DNA of 64,000 bases from Pseudomonas entomophila (GCF_029193575.1 NZ_JARGCS010000008.1:62001-126000), one strand, 5' to 3'. Counted from the first letter of the stretch, positions 36,181 through 45,941 are shown. Notes: a model not told the origin generated them from the sequence alone. Numbers and translations are program-made.

Positions 36181-36651
36181 ATGCCACGCAAGCCCAAGGC
36201 AACATCCCCTGCCGCCCCCCAAGAGGTGCTCGACGGCGCGCTCGACAACCTGGTCGGCTACGTGATGCGACGAGCGCAGATGAAGATCACCCAGGACCTG
36301 ACGCAGCGGCTCCAGGTGCACGACATTCGCCCGGCGCAATTCACCGCGCTGAACATCATCGAGCGCTCGCCGGGGCTGATGCAGGCCGAGTTGGCCAAGG
36401 CCCTGGCGGTCGAGCCGCCGCAGGCGGTGCTGATGGTCAACAAGCTGGAGGCGCGAGGGCTGGCGATGCGTGTGCGCAGCAATCCGGACAAACGCTCCTA
36501 CGGGCTGTTCCTCAGCAAAGCCGGCGAGCAATTGCTCAGCCAGCTCCGTGAGCTCGCCGCGCAAAGTGACCTGGACAGCACCGCGGTGCTGAGCGCCGAG
36601 GAGCGCGAACACCTGCTTGCACTGCTGCACAAGCTCTACCGCGGCGCCTGA
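36181..36651 (+). CDS. ferR: MarR-family repressor of the ferulate operon
   Basis: Winged-helix regulator of 156 residues. The wing-helix region runs from LQVHDIRPAQFTALNIIERS through LMQAELAKALAVEPPQAVLM to KLEARGLAMRVRSNPDKRSY, where the D-x-R wing-tip pattern lies. Divergent from ech, as in P. putida, where a MarR protein (FerR) controls ech-vdh-fcs and hydroxycinnamoyl-CoA relieves repression. The gene name rests on that synteny. No signal or membrane segment. Confidence 0.88.
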   Translation: MPRKPKATSPAAPQEVLDGALDNLVGYVMRRAQMKITQDLTQRLQVHDIRPAQFTALNIIERSPGLMQAELAKALAVEPPQAVLMVNKLEARGLAMRVRSNPDKRSYGLFLSKAGEQLLSQLRELAAQSDLDSTAVLSAEEREHLLALLHKLYRGA

Positions 36652-36663
36652 GGCGCCACGGTC

Positions 36664-37569
36664 TCAATGCTGACGGGCGATTTCCTTGAATACCTCGCGC
36701 ATCCAGCGGTGCGCCGGGTCGTTGTCCAGCACGTCGTTCCACTGCATGTACTCCATCAGCGGCGGTACGCTGATCGGCGTGTCGAGCACCTTCAGGGGCA
36801 GGAACCCGGCGTACAGCTTCGACAACCGTGATTGCATGATCGCCACCCGGTGGGTGCCGATCAGCAGGTGGGGCAGGGTGTTGAAGTTGCTGGTGGTCAC
36901 CTCCACGCGGCGTGCCTTGCCGAAGCGGCGGGCGAACTCTTCCTCGAAACTGGGCGCGCGGGCATTGCCGAAGCTGACCGCGACATGCCCCAGTTGCAAG
37001 TACTGCTCCAGCGACAGGCTGTCGCCCACCAGCGGGTTGTCGCGCCACAGCACGCAGTTGTACTGGTCTTCGAACAGTAACGCCTTGGGGTGGTCGGCCG
37101 ACAAGTAGTGGCCCGGCATGATGACGAAGTCCACATCGCCCTGGCTGAGCAGCTCGTTGTACTGGTTGCCGATGGGCAGGATGTCCAGCGAGATGTGCGG
37201 CGCGTGCTGCTGCAGGTACTGGGTCAGCGGCGCGAGGAGGGTCGTGGTGACGAAGTCCGAGGCGATCACCTTGAAATGGCGGGTGCAGGTCGCGGGCTCG
37301 AACGCCGGGCGGTTGACGATCTTCGACTGGATGTCCAGCAACACCAGGCGCACCGGCTCGGCCAGTTCCAGGGCCAGCGCCGTGGGAATCATCCTGCGCC
37401 CCGCTGACACGAGCAATTCATCGGTGAAGTAATCACGCAGCTTGGCCAGGTGGCCGCTCGCCGCGGACTGGCTGATGTTCAGGCGTTCGGCCGCCCGGGT
37501 GATGCTCTGCTCGCGCAGCAGGGCATCGAGTGCCACCAGCAGGTTCAGGTCAAGGTGATGGAAACGCAT
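36664..37569 (-). CDS. LysR-family regulator, NodD/NahR-like
   Basis: LTTR of 301 residues. The N-terminal helix-turn-helix (LLREQSITRAAERLNISQSA) is followed by an effector domain (FKVIASDFVTTTLLAPLTQY). MRFHHLDLNLLVALDALL and the tail region YMQWNDVLDNDPAHRWMREV are typical of the branch containing NodD, NahR and LinR, which often responds to aromatic compounds. It is divergent from the DUF1302-to-cyclase operon, with 387 bases between them, and is the natural candidate to activate it. The stop lies 12 bases from the convergent marR-type gene. Confidence 0.9.
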   Translation of the reverse strand: MRFHHLDLNLLVALDALLREQSITRAAERLNISQSAASGHLAKLRDYFTDELLVSAGRRMIPTALALELAEPVRLVLLDIQSKIVNRPAFEPATCTRHFKVIASDFVTTTLLAPLTQYLQQHAPHISLDILPIGNQYNELLSQGDVDFVIMPGHYLSADHPKALLFEDQYNCVLWRDNPLVGDSLSLEQYLQLGHVAVSFGNARAPSFEEEFARRFGKARRVEVTTSNFNTLPHLLIGTHRVAIMQSRLSKLYAGFLPLKVLDTPISVPPLMEYMQWNDVLDNDPAHRWMREVFKEIARQH

Positions 37570-37600
37570 TCGGAACTCCAGTGTCGAGGGGCTGCTTCGA

Positions 37601-37616
37601 ATATAAAATTTTATAT
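37601..37616. promoter_or_regulatory. Perfect 16-base AT palindrome, candidate LysR operator
   Basis: ATATAAAATTTTATAT is a perfect palindrome 31 bases upstream of the lysR start in an otherwise GC-rich genome. The T-N11-A pattern of LysR sites can be placed on it. It could be the autoregulatory and activation site for the divergent operon, or an AT-rich promoter element of lysR. Confidence 0.5.
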
Positions 37617-37743
37617 AGGCGTAGTCTCAATAAACGATTTCTCGCCCCGTTTTTTTCTCCCTATGATGGCACCAGCAGAAAGATTCGAACGAGGAAACGC
37701 GGCTTGCCGGCTTTTCCACAAGAAGAAAACACTGGAGGTGTCC

Positions 37744-37812
37744 ATGGCTGTCTTCCGAGTCGTTTCATCGCACCTTAATCATCTCGCCGTACGTCCGCCG
37801 CGACGTCGTTGA
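37744..37812 (+). CDS. Possible 22-residue leader peptide
   Basis: ATG at 37744 is preceded by a strong GGAGGTG at 37734-37740 and opens a 22-codon frame, MAVFRVVSSHLNHLAVRPPR plus RR, before TGA. It lies in the leader of the DUF1302 operon, about 145 bases before the next start codon. The arginine-rich C-terminus is notable. It may be a leader peptide or a small protein, or chance. Confidence 0.3.
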   Translation: MAVFRVVSSHLNHLAVRPPRRR

Positions 37813-37956
37813 ACCTCGCGCGCAAGGGCCTTTCACCCTGACGCACCTAAACGTTTTTCCGCTGTTTTCCCTGCGCAACGCCGGCCATTTCGCCGGTGTG
37901 ACGGCCGGGTGCTGACTCGCTGTACGACAAAAACAATAAATTCAGAGGTCGCAATC

Positions 37957-39642
37957 ATGGGCTATCGTCGCTGTGCCACTCACTGCATCGCCTTCGCCGG
38001 CCGCCTGCCGCGGCTGACCACACTGGCCATGGCCATCGGCGCGGCCAGTGTCGCCCAGGTCAATGCCTTCGAAATCGAAACCGACAACCCCGACCTGCGG
38101 CTGCGTTGGGACAACACCGTCAAGTACAACGCGGCCTGGCGCCTGAAGTCGGCGGACGACAAGTTGACCAGCTCGGTCAACCAGGACGATTCCGACCGCA
38201 ACTTCGACAAAGGGCTGATCTCCAACCGCCTGAACCTGCTGTCCGAATTCGACGTCCGCTACAAGAGCGTCGGTGCCCGGGTCAGTGCCGCTGGTTGGTA
38301 TGACACGGTCTACCAAGGCAACAACGACAACGATTCCCCCTTCACCGCCAACCAGCGTTCGGTCGCCAACGACGCCTTCACCGACGACACGCGCCACCTG
38401 CACGGCGGCAAGGCCGAGATCCTCGATGCCTTCGTGTTCGGCCAGGGCACGCTGGGCGAGGTGCCGAGCAGTTTCCGCCTCGGGCGGCATACCGTGTTGT
38501 GGGGCGAGAGCCTGTTCTTCGGCGCCAACGGCATTGCCGGTGGGCAGGCGCCGGTGGACATCATCAAAGCCACCTCGGTGCCCAACACCCCGTTCAAGGA
38601 GCTGATCCGCCCGGTCAACCAGTTCTCCGGGCAGTTGCAGTTGCGCTCGAACCTGTCGCTGGCCGCCTATTACCAGTTCGAATGGGAAGAGAACCGCATT
38701 CCAGCGGTGGGCAGCTACTTCTCCACCTCCGATGTGGTGGGCGAGGGCGGTGAACGCCTGATCGCCGGCGGGCCGATCGGGCCGAACCGGCAGCGCCTGG
38801 CGTTCTTTCGCGGTTCCGACCAGAAAGCCAGGGACTCTGGGCAATACGGTTTGTCGCTGCGCTTCTCGCCAGAAGACTGGGACACCGATTTCGGCTTGTA
38901 CGTGATCCGCTACCACGCCAAAGACCCGATGGTGTACACCCGCCCGTTCGCAACCGGCCCCAATCCACTGACCGGGCAGTTGGGTGAGTACCAACTGGTG
39001 TACCCAGAGGCCATCCGCGCGTTCGGCGCCAGTTTCAGCACGGCGATCGGCGATGCCAACGTCGCAGGCGAGGTGTCGGTGCGGCGCAATACCCCACTGG
39101 TCAGCGTCTCCCAGGCCAACCCCACCGGCGCTGGCGACAATTCGGGCAACCCGCTGTACGCGGTGGGCAACTCGCTGCACGCCCAGCTCTCGACCCTGTA
39201 TTCATTCCCGCGCAACGGTATCTGGGACTCCGCGAGCCTCGCCGCCGAGGTGGCCTGGCACCGGCGCACCAGCATCACCAAGAACCCCCAGGCGCTGGAC
39301 CCCAACAGCGAGCGCGATGCCTGGGGCCTGCGCATGACCTTCACGCAGAACTTCTTCCAGGTCTACCCAGGGCTCGACCTCAGCGTGCCGGTGGGCATCG
39401 GCTACAACCCCAAGGGCCGCTCCTCGGTGATCACCAAGTTCAACAACGGCGTCGGCGACAAGGGCGGCGACTTCAGCATCGGGGTGCAGGCCGATTACCT
39501 GCAAACGTGGAAAGTCGGCCTGAGCTACACCCGTTATATCGGTGGAGCGGACAACTTCCTCGATGCCGGCAATGCCAATACCTACGGCCAGCCCCTGAAA
39601 GACCGCGACTTCATTGCTTTCACCGCGCAACGCTCGTTTTGA
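37957..39642 (+). CDS. DUF1302 outer-membrane protein
   Basis: 561 residues with a signal peptide (hydrophobic core LTTLAMAIGAASVAQVNAFE), then a beta-rich protein with many alternating strands and a C-terminal aromatic residue (DRDFIAFTAQRSF). This is the pattern of the DUF1302 family, predicted outer-membrane barrels. The family nearly always pairs with a DUF1329 protein, as here, in clusters for sterol, terpene, aromatic or other hydrophobic substrates. The start ATG at 37957 has AGAGG at 37944-37948. First large gene of the LysR-linked operon. Function unproven; uptake of a hydrophobic compound is inferred. Confidence 0.85.
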   Translation: MGYRRCATHCIAFAGRLPRLTTLAMAIGAASVAQVNAFEIETDNPDLRLRWDNTVKYNAAWRLKSADDKLTSSVNQDDSDRNFDKGLISNRLNLLSEFDVRYKSVGARVSAAGWYDTVYQGNNDNDSPFTANQRSVANDAFTDDTRHLHGGKAEILDAFVFGQGTLGEVPSSFRLGRHTVLWGESLFFGANGIAGGQAPVDIIKATSVPNTPFKELIRPVNQFSGQLQLRSNLSLAAYYQFEWEENRIPAVGSYFSTSDVVGEGGERLIAGGPIGPNRQRLAFFRGSDQKARDSGQYGLSLRFSPEDWDTDFGLYVIRYHAKDPMVYTRPFATGPNPLTGQLGEYQLVYPEAIRAFGASFSTAIGDANVAGEVSVRRNTPLVSVSQANPTGAGDNSGNPLYAVGNSLHAQLSTLYSFPRNGIWDSASLAAEVAWHRRTSITKNPQALDPNSERDAWGLRMTFTQNFFQVYPGLDLSVPVGIGYNPKGRSSVITKFNNGVGDKGGDFSIGVQADYLQTWKVGLSYTRYIGGADNFLDAGNANTYGQPLKDRDFIAFTAQRSF

Positions 39643-39681
39643 CCGCGTTTGCCATAACAAGAACAGTACGAGGATTCCGTC

Positions 39682-41040
39682 ATGACTTCCAAGCCGCTGA
39701 GTCAACTGTGCCTGACCGCTGTGCTGGTCGGTATGTCACTGCCCGGGTGGGCGGTGACTGCCGACAAGGCGGCGCAGCTCAACAGCACGCTTACGCCCCT
39801 CGGTGGCGAGCGCGCAGGCAATGCCGACGGCAGCATTCCGGCCTGGACCGGTGGGCTCACCCAGGTGCCGGCCGGTGTCAGCCCCGGCCCGCGACTGCCC
39901 GACTATTTCGCCAGTGACAAACCGCTGTATTCGGTCACCGCGCAGAACGTGGCGCAATATGCCGGCAAGCTCAGCGACGGGCAGAAGGCGATGTTCGCCA
40001 AGTACCCGGACTACCGCATGGATGTCTACCCCAGCCGGCGTACTGCCGCAGCACCGCAGTGGGTGTACGACAACACCCTGAAGAACGCCACCAATGCCCG
40101 CTTGACCAACGAAAACAACACCCTCGAAGGTGCCAGCGGCGGCATTCCCTTCCCGATTCCGGCCTCCGGTGCCGAGGTGGTGTGGAACCACCAACTGAGC
40201 TGGCGCGGCGAGGCGTGGAAGAACAACTTCAACGTCTACATCATCACCGCCAACGGCCAGCGCATCCTCTCCAGCGAGATCCAGTCGCAGCGCGAGATGC
40301 CGTACTACTTCAAGGACGCCCACAGCGACTACAAGGGTGTGTACTGGATGACCAAGCTGGTCAACCTGGGGCCGCCGTTGCGCGTCGGTGAGGCGCTGCT
40401 GGGGCGTGAGCCGCTGGACTACGCCAAAGGCGGCGCGCAGTCCTGGGTGTACCTCACCGGTCAGCGGCGGGTGCGCAAGCTGCCGGTGTCGTCCTACGAC
40501 ACGCCGACGCCGACCAGCTCGGGCGTGGCCAACTTCGACGAAGTCTCGGTGTTCACCGGCCCCTTGGACCGCTACGACTGGAAAGTGGTGGGCAAGCAGG
40601 AGATGCTGATCCCCTACAACAGCAACAAGATCCTGCAGCCAGCCAAGGACGACGCGATCCTCAAAGAGCGTTACCTCAACCCCGACCACATGCGCTGGGA
40701 ACTGCACCGGGTGTGGGTGGTGGAAGGCAATTTGGTGGCCGGCAAGCGCCACAGCATGCCCAAGCGTCGTCTGTACGTCGATGAAGACACCTGGATGGCC
40801 ATGCTCGGTGACAGTTGGGACGCCAATGGCCAATTGTGGCGCACCTACCTGCAACTGCCCTACCTGATGCCCGAACTGCCGGGGTTGGTGCGCGGCATGT
40901 TCGCCCAGTACGACCTGCTGACTGGCGCCTGGATGGCCAACAACGTGGTCACCGAGAAGCGTGTGCACAACGAAATCGTCAAGCCGTTCGCGGACAGCGA
41001 CTTCAGCCCGGACGCACTGGCCTCCGAAGGTATCCGCTGA
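39682..41040 (+). CDS. DUF1329 periplasmic/outer-membrane lipoprotein-like protein
   Basis: 452 residues with a Sec signal (LTAVLVGMSLPGWAVTADKA) but no lipobox cysteine. The family patterns are plain: LTPLGGERAGNADGSIPAWT near the N-terminus, KYPDYRMDVYPSRRTAAAP, and the late VRGMFAQYDLLTGAWMANNV. The LolA/LolB-like fold predicted for DUF1329 would suit shuttling a hydrophobic ligand between membranes. It follows DUF1302 by 39 bases. No enzymatic motif seen. Confidence 0.85.
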   Translation: MTSKPLSQLCLTAVLVGMSLPGWAVTADKAAQLNSTLTPLGGERAGNADGSIPAWTGGLTQVPAGVSPGPRLPDYFASDKPLYSVTAQNVAQYAGKLSDGQKAMFAKYPDYRMDVYPSRRTAAAPQWVYDNTLKNATNARLTNENNTLEGASGGIPFPIPASGAEVVWNHQLSWRGEAWKNNFNVYIITANGQRILSSEIQSQREMPYYFKDAHSDYKGVYWMTKLVNLGPPLRVGEALLGREPLDYAKGGAQSWVYLTGQRRVRKLPVSSYDTPTPTSSGVANFDEVSVFTGPLDRYDWKVVGKQEMLIPYNSNKILQPAKDDAILKERYLNPDHMRWELHRVWVVEGNLVAGKRHSMPKRRLYVDEDTWMAMLGDSWDANGQLWRTYLQLPYLMPELPGLVRGMFAQYDLLTGAWMANNVVTEKRVHNEIVKPFADSDFSPDALASEGIR

Positions 41041-42104
41041 TGATCCGTGCCATGAACCGCCTGGCGCTGGGCCTGCTGCTGCTCGGCAACACCGTGCAGG
41101 CGGCCGAGGCGCCAGTGGGCGACGTGCTGTCGCGCCCGGCGATCGAGGTGGCCGAGCCAGCCGGCGCGGTGCTGATCGGCCTGGCTCGCGCCGGGCAGCG
41201 CCTGGTCGCGGTGGGCGCGCATGGCCTGATCGTGGTGTCGGACGATGCTGGCCGTTCCTGGCGCCAGGTGCCGGTGCCGGTCAGCGTCACGCTCACGGCC
41301 GTGGACTTCCCCACCCCCACCGAGGGCTGGGCGGTGGGCCATGCCGGCAGCGTGCTGCATACCCGTGACGCGGGTGAAAGCTGGCAACTGCAGCTCGATG
41401 GCAAGGCCGCCGCGCAGCGCATGCTCGACGCCTTGCCCAAGGACGCTGCTCAGGACCCGGCGCTGCAAGCGCAGCAACGGCTGGCCGAGCGTTTCGTCAA
41501 GGAAGGCCCGGACAAGCCGCTGCTGGCGGTGCATTTCAGCGATGCACGCCACGGCATCGTCGCCGGTGCGTTCGGCTTGCTGTTGAGCACCGCCGATGGT
41601 GGCCAGACCTGGCAATCATGGGTCGAGCGCTCCGACAACCCGGACGGCTACCACCTGTATGCCATCGCCCAATCGGGCACACGGATCTACGTGGCGGGTG
41701 AGCAGGGCGTGCTGCTGGCATCGGTGGACGGCGGTGGGCACTTCCAGCGCCTGGAAACGCCCTACCAGGGCAGTTTCTTCGCCCTGCAAATGGGCGCCGA
41801 CGGCGAGCCGCTGCTGGCCGGCCTGCGCGGCAATGCGTGGCGCGCATCGGGCCAGGACCAGCCGTGGCAACACCTGCAGACCGATGCGCAAAGCGCGCTG
41901 GTGGCCATCGCCGAGCTGGCCGATGGGCATCTGGTGCTGGCTGAACAGAATGGCCGGCTGCTGCGCCTCGACGCCGACTCGGGGCGCCTGCTGGCCCTGG
42001 CGCAGGGCGCCGGTGTGCCGGTGGCGGCACTGGCCCAGGCCGACGACGGCGCCCTGGTGGTGGCCGGGCCGCGCGGAGTGAAACGTTTGGGAGCGATGCA
42101 ATGA
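41040..42104 (+). CDS. YCF48/BNR-repeat beta-propeller protein (photosystem II assembly-factor-like)
   Basis: 354 residues with a signal peptide (ALGLLLLGNTVQAAEA), followed by repeated propeller blades of the YCF48/HCF136 type: LIVVSDDAGRSWRQV, VLHTRDAGESWQL, LLLSTADGGQTWQSW and VLLASVDGGGHFQRL. Members occur beside DUF1302/DUF1329/MMPL genes in heterotrophs and have nothing to do with photosynthesis there. They are thought to be periplasmic scaffolds. The start ATG shares one base with the DUF1329 stop (TGATG). Confidence 0.85.
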   Translation: MIRAMNRLALGLLLLGNTVQAAEAPVGDVLSRPAIEVAEPAGAVLIGLARAGQRLVAVGAHGLIVVSDDAGRSWRQVPVPVSVTLTAVDFPTPTEGWAVGHAGSVLHTRDAGESWQLQLDGKAAAQRMLDALPKDAAQDPALQAQQRLAERFVKEGPDKPLLAVHFSDARHGIVAGAFGLLLSTADGGQTWQSWVERSDNPDGYHLYAIAQSGTRIYVAGEQGVLLASVDGGGHFQRLETPYQGSFFALQMGADGEPLLAGLRGNAWRASGQDQPWQHLQTDAQSALVAIAELADGHLVLAEQNGRLLRLDADSGRLLALAQGAGVPVAALAQADDGALVVAGPRGVKRLGAMQ

Positions 42105-44623
42105 CGCTTGACACCCCTATGGCTGCAAGGCCGACCAGCCCGGCGCAGAGCTTGCGCGATTTCGACCCGAACTCCGGTTCGCTGATCGAGCGGCTGCTGT
42201 TCAACCACCGCGGCTGGGTGATGCTCTCGTGCCTGCTGTTGAGTCTGTTCCTGGGCGCTGCGTCCACGCGCCTGACGCTCAATGCCAGCTTCGAGAAGAT
42301 GATCCCCACCAGCCATCCCTACATCGCCAACTACCTGGAGAACCAGGCTGAGTTGACCGGCATCGGCAACGCCCTGCGCATCGCCGTGCAAGCGCCGGGG
42401 GCGTCGATCTACGATGCCCGTTACCTGGAGCTGTTGGCCAAGCTCAACGACAAGGTGTTCCTGCTGCCCGGCGTCGATCGGCCGTTCATGAAGTCGCTGT
42501 GGACGCCGAACATGCGCTGGATGGCCGTCACCGAGGAGGGCGTCGAAGGCGGTCGGGTGATCCCCGACGACTACGACGGCTCGCCGGCCAGCCTGGAGCA
42601 GGTGCGCCGCAACGCCGCGCGCTCTGGGGAGATCGGCCAGACCATCGCCCTCGACGGGCGTTCGAGCATCATTTTCGTGCCGCTGCTGGAAAAGGATCCG
42701 CAAACCGGCAAGCCACTGGACTACACCGCCATCTCGGCCGCGCTGGAAAGCCTGCGTGCCGAGTTCCAGGCCGAAGGGCTGACCTTGCACATCACCGGTT
42801 TCGCCAAGGTGGTTGGCGACCTGATCGAGGGGCTGCGCGAAATCCTGTCGTTCTTTGCCGTGGCCATGCTCATCGCCACGGTGATGCTCTACTGGTTCAC
42901 CCGCTGCATCCGCAGCACCCTGCTGGTGATGGCCTGTTCGCTGATCGCGGTGGTCTGGCAACTGGGCCTGGTGGCCTTGCTCGGCTTCGAGCTGGACCCG
43001 TATTCGATTCTGGTGCCGTTTTTGGTGCTGGCGATCGGCATGAGCCATGGCGCGCAGAAGATGAACGGCATCATGCAGGACATCGGGCGCGGCATGCACC
43101 GGCTGGTGGCGGCACGCTTCACCTTCCGCCGGCTGTTCGTCGCCGGCCTGACCGCTTTGCTGTGCGACGCGGTGGGCTTCGCCGTGCTGATGATGATCCA
43201 GATCCGGGTGATCCAGGACCTGGCGTTGATCGCCAGCCTCGGCGTGGCGGTGCTGATCTTCACCAACCTGATCCTGCTGCCGATCTTGCTCAGCTATGTC
43301 GGTGTCGGCGCCAAGGCGGCGCAGCGCAGCCTGCGCAGCGAAGAGGACGCCGCGCAGGGGCGCAAGCATCGCCTGTGGGCCTGGCTCGACCTGTTCACCC
43401 AGCGCCGCTGGGCGGTGGTCACCCTGGTGGTCAGCCTGCTGCTGGGCGTGGGTGGCTTCCTGGTCAGCCTGCACTTGCAGGTCGGCGACCTGGATGCCGG
43501 GGCCCCTGAACTGCGTGCCGACTCGCGCTACAACCAGGACAACGCGTTCATCGCCCGAAACTACGGCGCCAGCAGCGACGTGTTCGCCGTGATCGTGCGC
43601 ACGCCCGACGGTGGCTGTTCGGCCTACGACGCCCTGATGCGGCTAGATGCCCTGGAATGGCGCTTGCGCCAGCTGCCGGGCGTCGAGTCGACCGCTTCGC
43701 TGGCCAGCCTGAACCGCACCCTGCTGGTGGGCATGAGCGAGGGCAACCTCAAGTGGTACGACCTGACCCAGAGCCAGACGCTGCTCAACTCGATCACCAG
43801 CCGTGCGCCGCGCGAGCTGTTCAACCAGGGCTGCAACACCCTGACCTTGTATACCTACCTGAGTGACCACAAGGCCGCGACGCTCAACCGGCTGGTCAGC
43901 GAGGTGGAGTCGTTCGCCTCGGCCAACGACTCGATGCAGGTGCGTTTCCTGCTGGCTGCCGGCAACGCGGGCATCGAGGCTGCCACCAATATCGTGGTCA
44001 AGCAGGCCAACCGCGACATGCTGTTCTGGGTGTATGGCGCGGTGATCCTGCTGTGCCTGGTGACCTTCCGCTCGATGCTGGCGGTGGTCTGCGTGGTACT
44101 GCCGCTGGTGCTCACCTCGATCCTCTGCGAGGCGCTGATGGTCTGGCTCGGCATCGGCGTGAAGGTGGCCACCTTGCCGGTGATCGCGCTGGGCGTGGGC
44201 ATTGGCGTGGACTATGCGCTGTACGTCATGAGCATCCTGCTGGTGCGCCTTAAGGCGGGCGAGAGCTTGTCCCAGGCCTACTACCATGCGTTGCTGTTCA
44301 CCGGCAAAGTGGTGATGCTGACGGGCGTGACCCTGGCCGTGGGCGTCGCCACCTGGGCGTTCTCGCCGATCAAGTTCCAGGCCGACATGGGCATTCTGCT
44401 GGCCTTCATGTTCCTCTGGAACATGGTGGGCGCCCTGGTCCTGCTGCCGGCCCTGGCGCACTTCCTGCTGCCTCATGCGCGCACCTGGCGTTGGGCGTGG
44501 AGTGCGGTGCAGGACGACGAAGAACACCCTGACCCGCAGACCACGCGCGCGCAAGACCGGCAGCAGGCCGGGGACGGCAGCGCGCGTATCTCGAGCATGA
44601 CCGAAGTGGGGGAGCCACGATGA
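42101..44623 (+). CDS. MMPL/RND-superfamily transporter
   Basis: 840-residue membrane protein with two repeats, each one helix, a large periplasmic domain, then five more helices (first about 30-420, second about 440-810). FLVLAIGMSHGAQKMNGIMQ in the first half and LPVIALGVGIGVDYALYVMS in the second are the TM4-like motifs of the hydrophobe/lipid-exporter type (COG1033). The D in GVDYALYVM may act in proton coupling. It overlaps the preceding gene by four bases and the next one likewise. With DUF1302, DUF1329 and the propeller it forms a recurring envelope system for a hydrophobic compound, import or export unresolved. Confidence 0.9.
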   Translation: MTLDTPMAARPTSPAQSLRDFDPNSGSLIERLLFNHRGWVMLSCLLLSLFLGAASTRLTLNASFEKMIPTSHPYIANYLENQAELTGIGNALRIAVQAPGASIYDARYLELLAKLNDKVFLLPGVDRPFMKSLWTPNMRWMAVTEEGVEGGRVIPDDYDGSPASLEQVRRNAARSGEIGQTIALDGRSSIIFVPLLEKDPQTGKPLDYTAISAALESLRAEFQAEGLTLHITGFAKVVGDLIEGLREILSFFAVAMLIATVMLYWFTRCIRSTLLVMACSLIAVVWQLGLVALLGFELDPYSILVPFLVLAIGMSHGAQKMNGIMQDIGRGMHRLVAARFTFRRLFVAGLTALLCDAVGFAVLMMIQIRVIQDLALIASLGVAVLIFTNLILLPILLSYVGVGAKAAQRSLRSEEDAAQGRKHRLWAWLDLFTQRRWAVVTLVVSLLLGVGGFLVSLHLQVGDLDAGAPELRADSRYNQDNAFIARNYGASSDVFAVIVRTPDGGCSAYDALMRLDALEWRLRQLPGVESTASLASLNRTLLVGMSEGNLKWYDLTQSQTLLNSITSRAPRELFNQGCNTLTLYTYLSDHKAATLNRLVSEVESFASANDSMQVRFLLAAGNAGIEAATNIVVKQANRDMLFWVYGAVILLCLVTFRSMLAVVCVVLPLVLTSILCEALMVWLGIGVKVATLPVIALGVGIGVDYALYVMSILLVRLKAGESLSQAYYHALLFTGKVVMLTGVTLAVGVATWAFSPIKFQADMGILLAFMFLWNMVGALVLLPALAHFLLPHARTWRWAWSAVQDDEEHPDPQTTRAQDRQQAGDGSARISSMTEVGEPR

Positions 44624-45861
44624 ACCAACCCTTGTTGCAGACCACACGCAGCGCCAGCCAGCGTGCGCGCGCCGGGTTGCTGCTGTTGCTGGGCAGTTGC
44701 CTGCCGATTCTGGGCGGCGTGCTGATCGCCCCGGTATTGCCTCGGATCGCCGCGCATTTTGCCGGCAGTGCCAACGTGGCGGTGCTGGTGCCCATCGTAC
44801 TGACGCTGCCTGCGCTGATGATCGCGTTGTTCTCGCCGTTCGCCGGCTGGTTCGCCGACCGCCTCGGGCGCAAGCGCCTGCTGGTCTTGGCGATGGCGCT
44901 CTACGGAGTCTGTGGTGCGCTGCCACTGCTGCTCGACGACCTGGTGCTGATCCTGGCGAGCCGCGCGGGCCTGGGCCTGGCCGAGGCTGCGATCATGACC
45001 TGCTGCACCACCCTGATCGGTGACTACTACAGCGGTCGTGAGCGCGCACGGTTGTTGTCCTGGCAGACCATCGCCACCTCCCTGTCGGCGGCGACCTTCT
45101 TCATGGTCGGCGGTATCCTTGGGGAAAGCGGTTGGCGCACCCCGTTCGCGGTGTACCTGGTGGCGCTGCTGTTCGTGCCGCTGATGCAGTGGGTGCTGTG
45201 GGAGCCGCTGCGCAAGCAGGCCCAGCCGACCCAGGCCGTGGTCGAGGAGAAGAGAACCTTCCCGTGGCGCACCCTGCTGGTGATCTACCTGCTCACCACC
45301 CTGGCCACGCTCGGGTTCTTCGTGATCCCGGTGCAGACGGGCTACCTGCTCGCTGACATCGGCATCGACTCGCCCAAGAGCACCGGGCTCGCCATTGGCC
45401 TGAGCCACGCCGCGGTGTTCGTCGGGGCCTTGAGCTTCCGTTGGCTCAACCGCTTCGGCCCGGGCTTTCTGCTCGCCGGCGCCTTCCTGGTGTCCGGCAT
45501 CGGCCTGGTGTTGCTGGCCTGCGCCCATGACTACCGCACCGTGCTGGCCGCGGTGCTGGTCAACGGCCTCGGCTGCGGGCTGATGCTGCCAACGGTGGTG
45601 AACTGGGCGCTGTCGAGCCTGAGCTTCCAGCACCGTGGCCGAGGCACCGGGGGCTTCAACGCGAGCTTCTTCGGTGGCCAGTTCGCCAGCCCCTTGCTGG
45701 TCATGGGGGCGATCGGCCTGATGGGCAGCCGTGCGGGCGCGGTCGAGCTGATCGGCTTCGCCCTGCTGGCCACCGCCGCCTTCAGCCTGGTCGCGCCGGC
45801 CTTGGCGGGGCTGCGGCTGCGCGACCCGATCCAGGCCAGCGACGACACACCCCTGCATTGA
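44620..45861 (+). CDS. MFS transporter
   Basis: Major facilitator of 413 residues with about twelve membrane helices. The loop between helices 2 and 3 carries the MFS signature GWFADRLGRKRLLVLAMALY, and PVQTGYLLADIGIDSPKSTG lies in the second half. It starts within the MMPL stop (ATGA). It probably moves a substrate or product across the inner membrane, complementing the envelope proteins upstream; substrate unknown. An imperfect GC inverted repeat follows at about 45870-45900, before the hydrolase genes. Confidence 0.9.
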   Translation: MNQPLLQTTRSASQRARAGLLLLLGSCLPILGGVLIAPVLPRIAAHFAGSANVAVLVPIVLTLPALMIALFSPFAGWFADRLGRKRLLVLAMALYGVCGALPLLLDDLVLILASRAGLGLAEAAIMTCCTTLIGDYYSGRERARLLSWQTIATSLSAATFFMVGGILGESGWRTPFAVYLVALLFVPLMQWVLWEPLRKQAQPTQAVVEEKRTFPWRTLLVIYLLTTLATLGFFVIPVQTGYLLADIGIDSPKSTGLAIGLSHAAVFVGALSFRWLNRFGPGFLLAGAFLVSGIGLVLLACAHDYRTVLAAVLVNGLGCGLMLPTVVNWALSSLSFQHRGRGTGGFNASFFGGQFASPLLVMGAIGLMGSRAGAVELIGFALLATAAFSLVAPALAGLRLRDPIQASDDTPLH

Positions 45862-45941
45862 CCCTTGTGATGCCCAACCCCGTGCCGCCAGGCCCGGGGA
45901 CGGGCACCGTTTGCCGCGATTCCTGTTAGGAGGACTTGACC

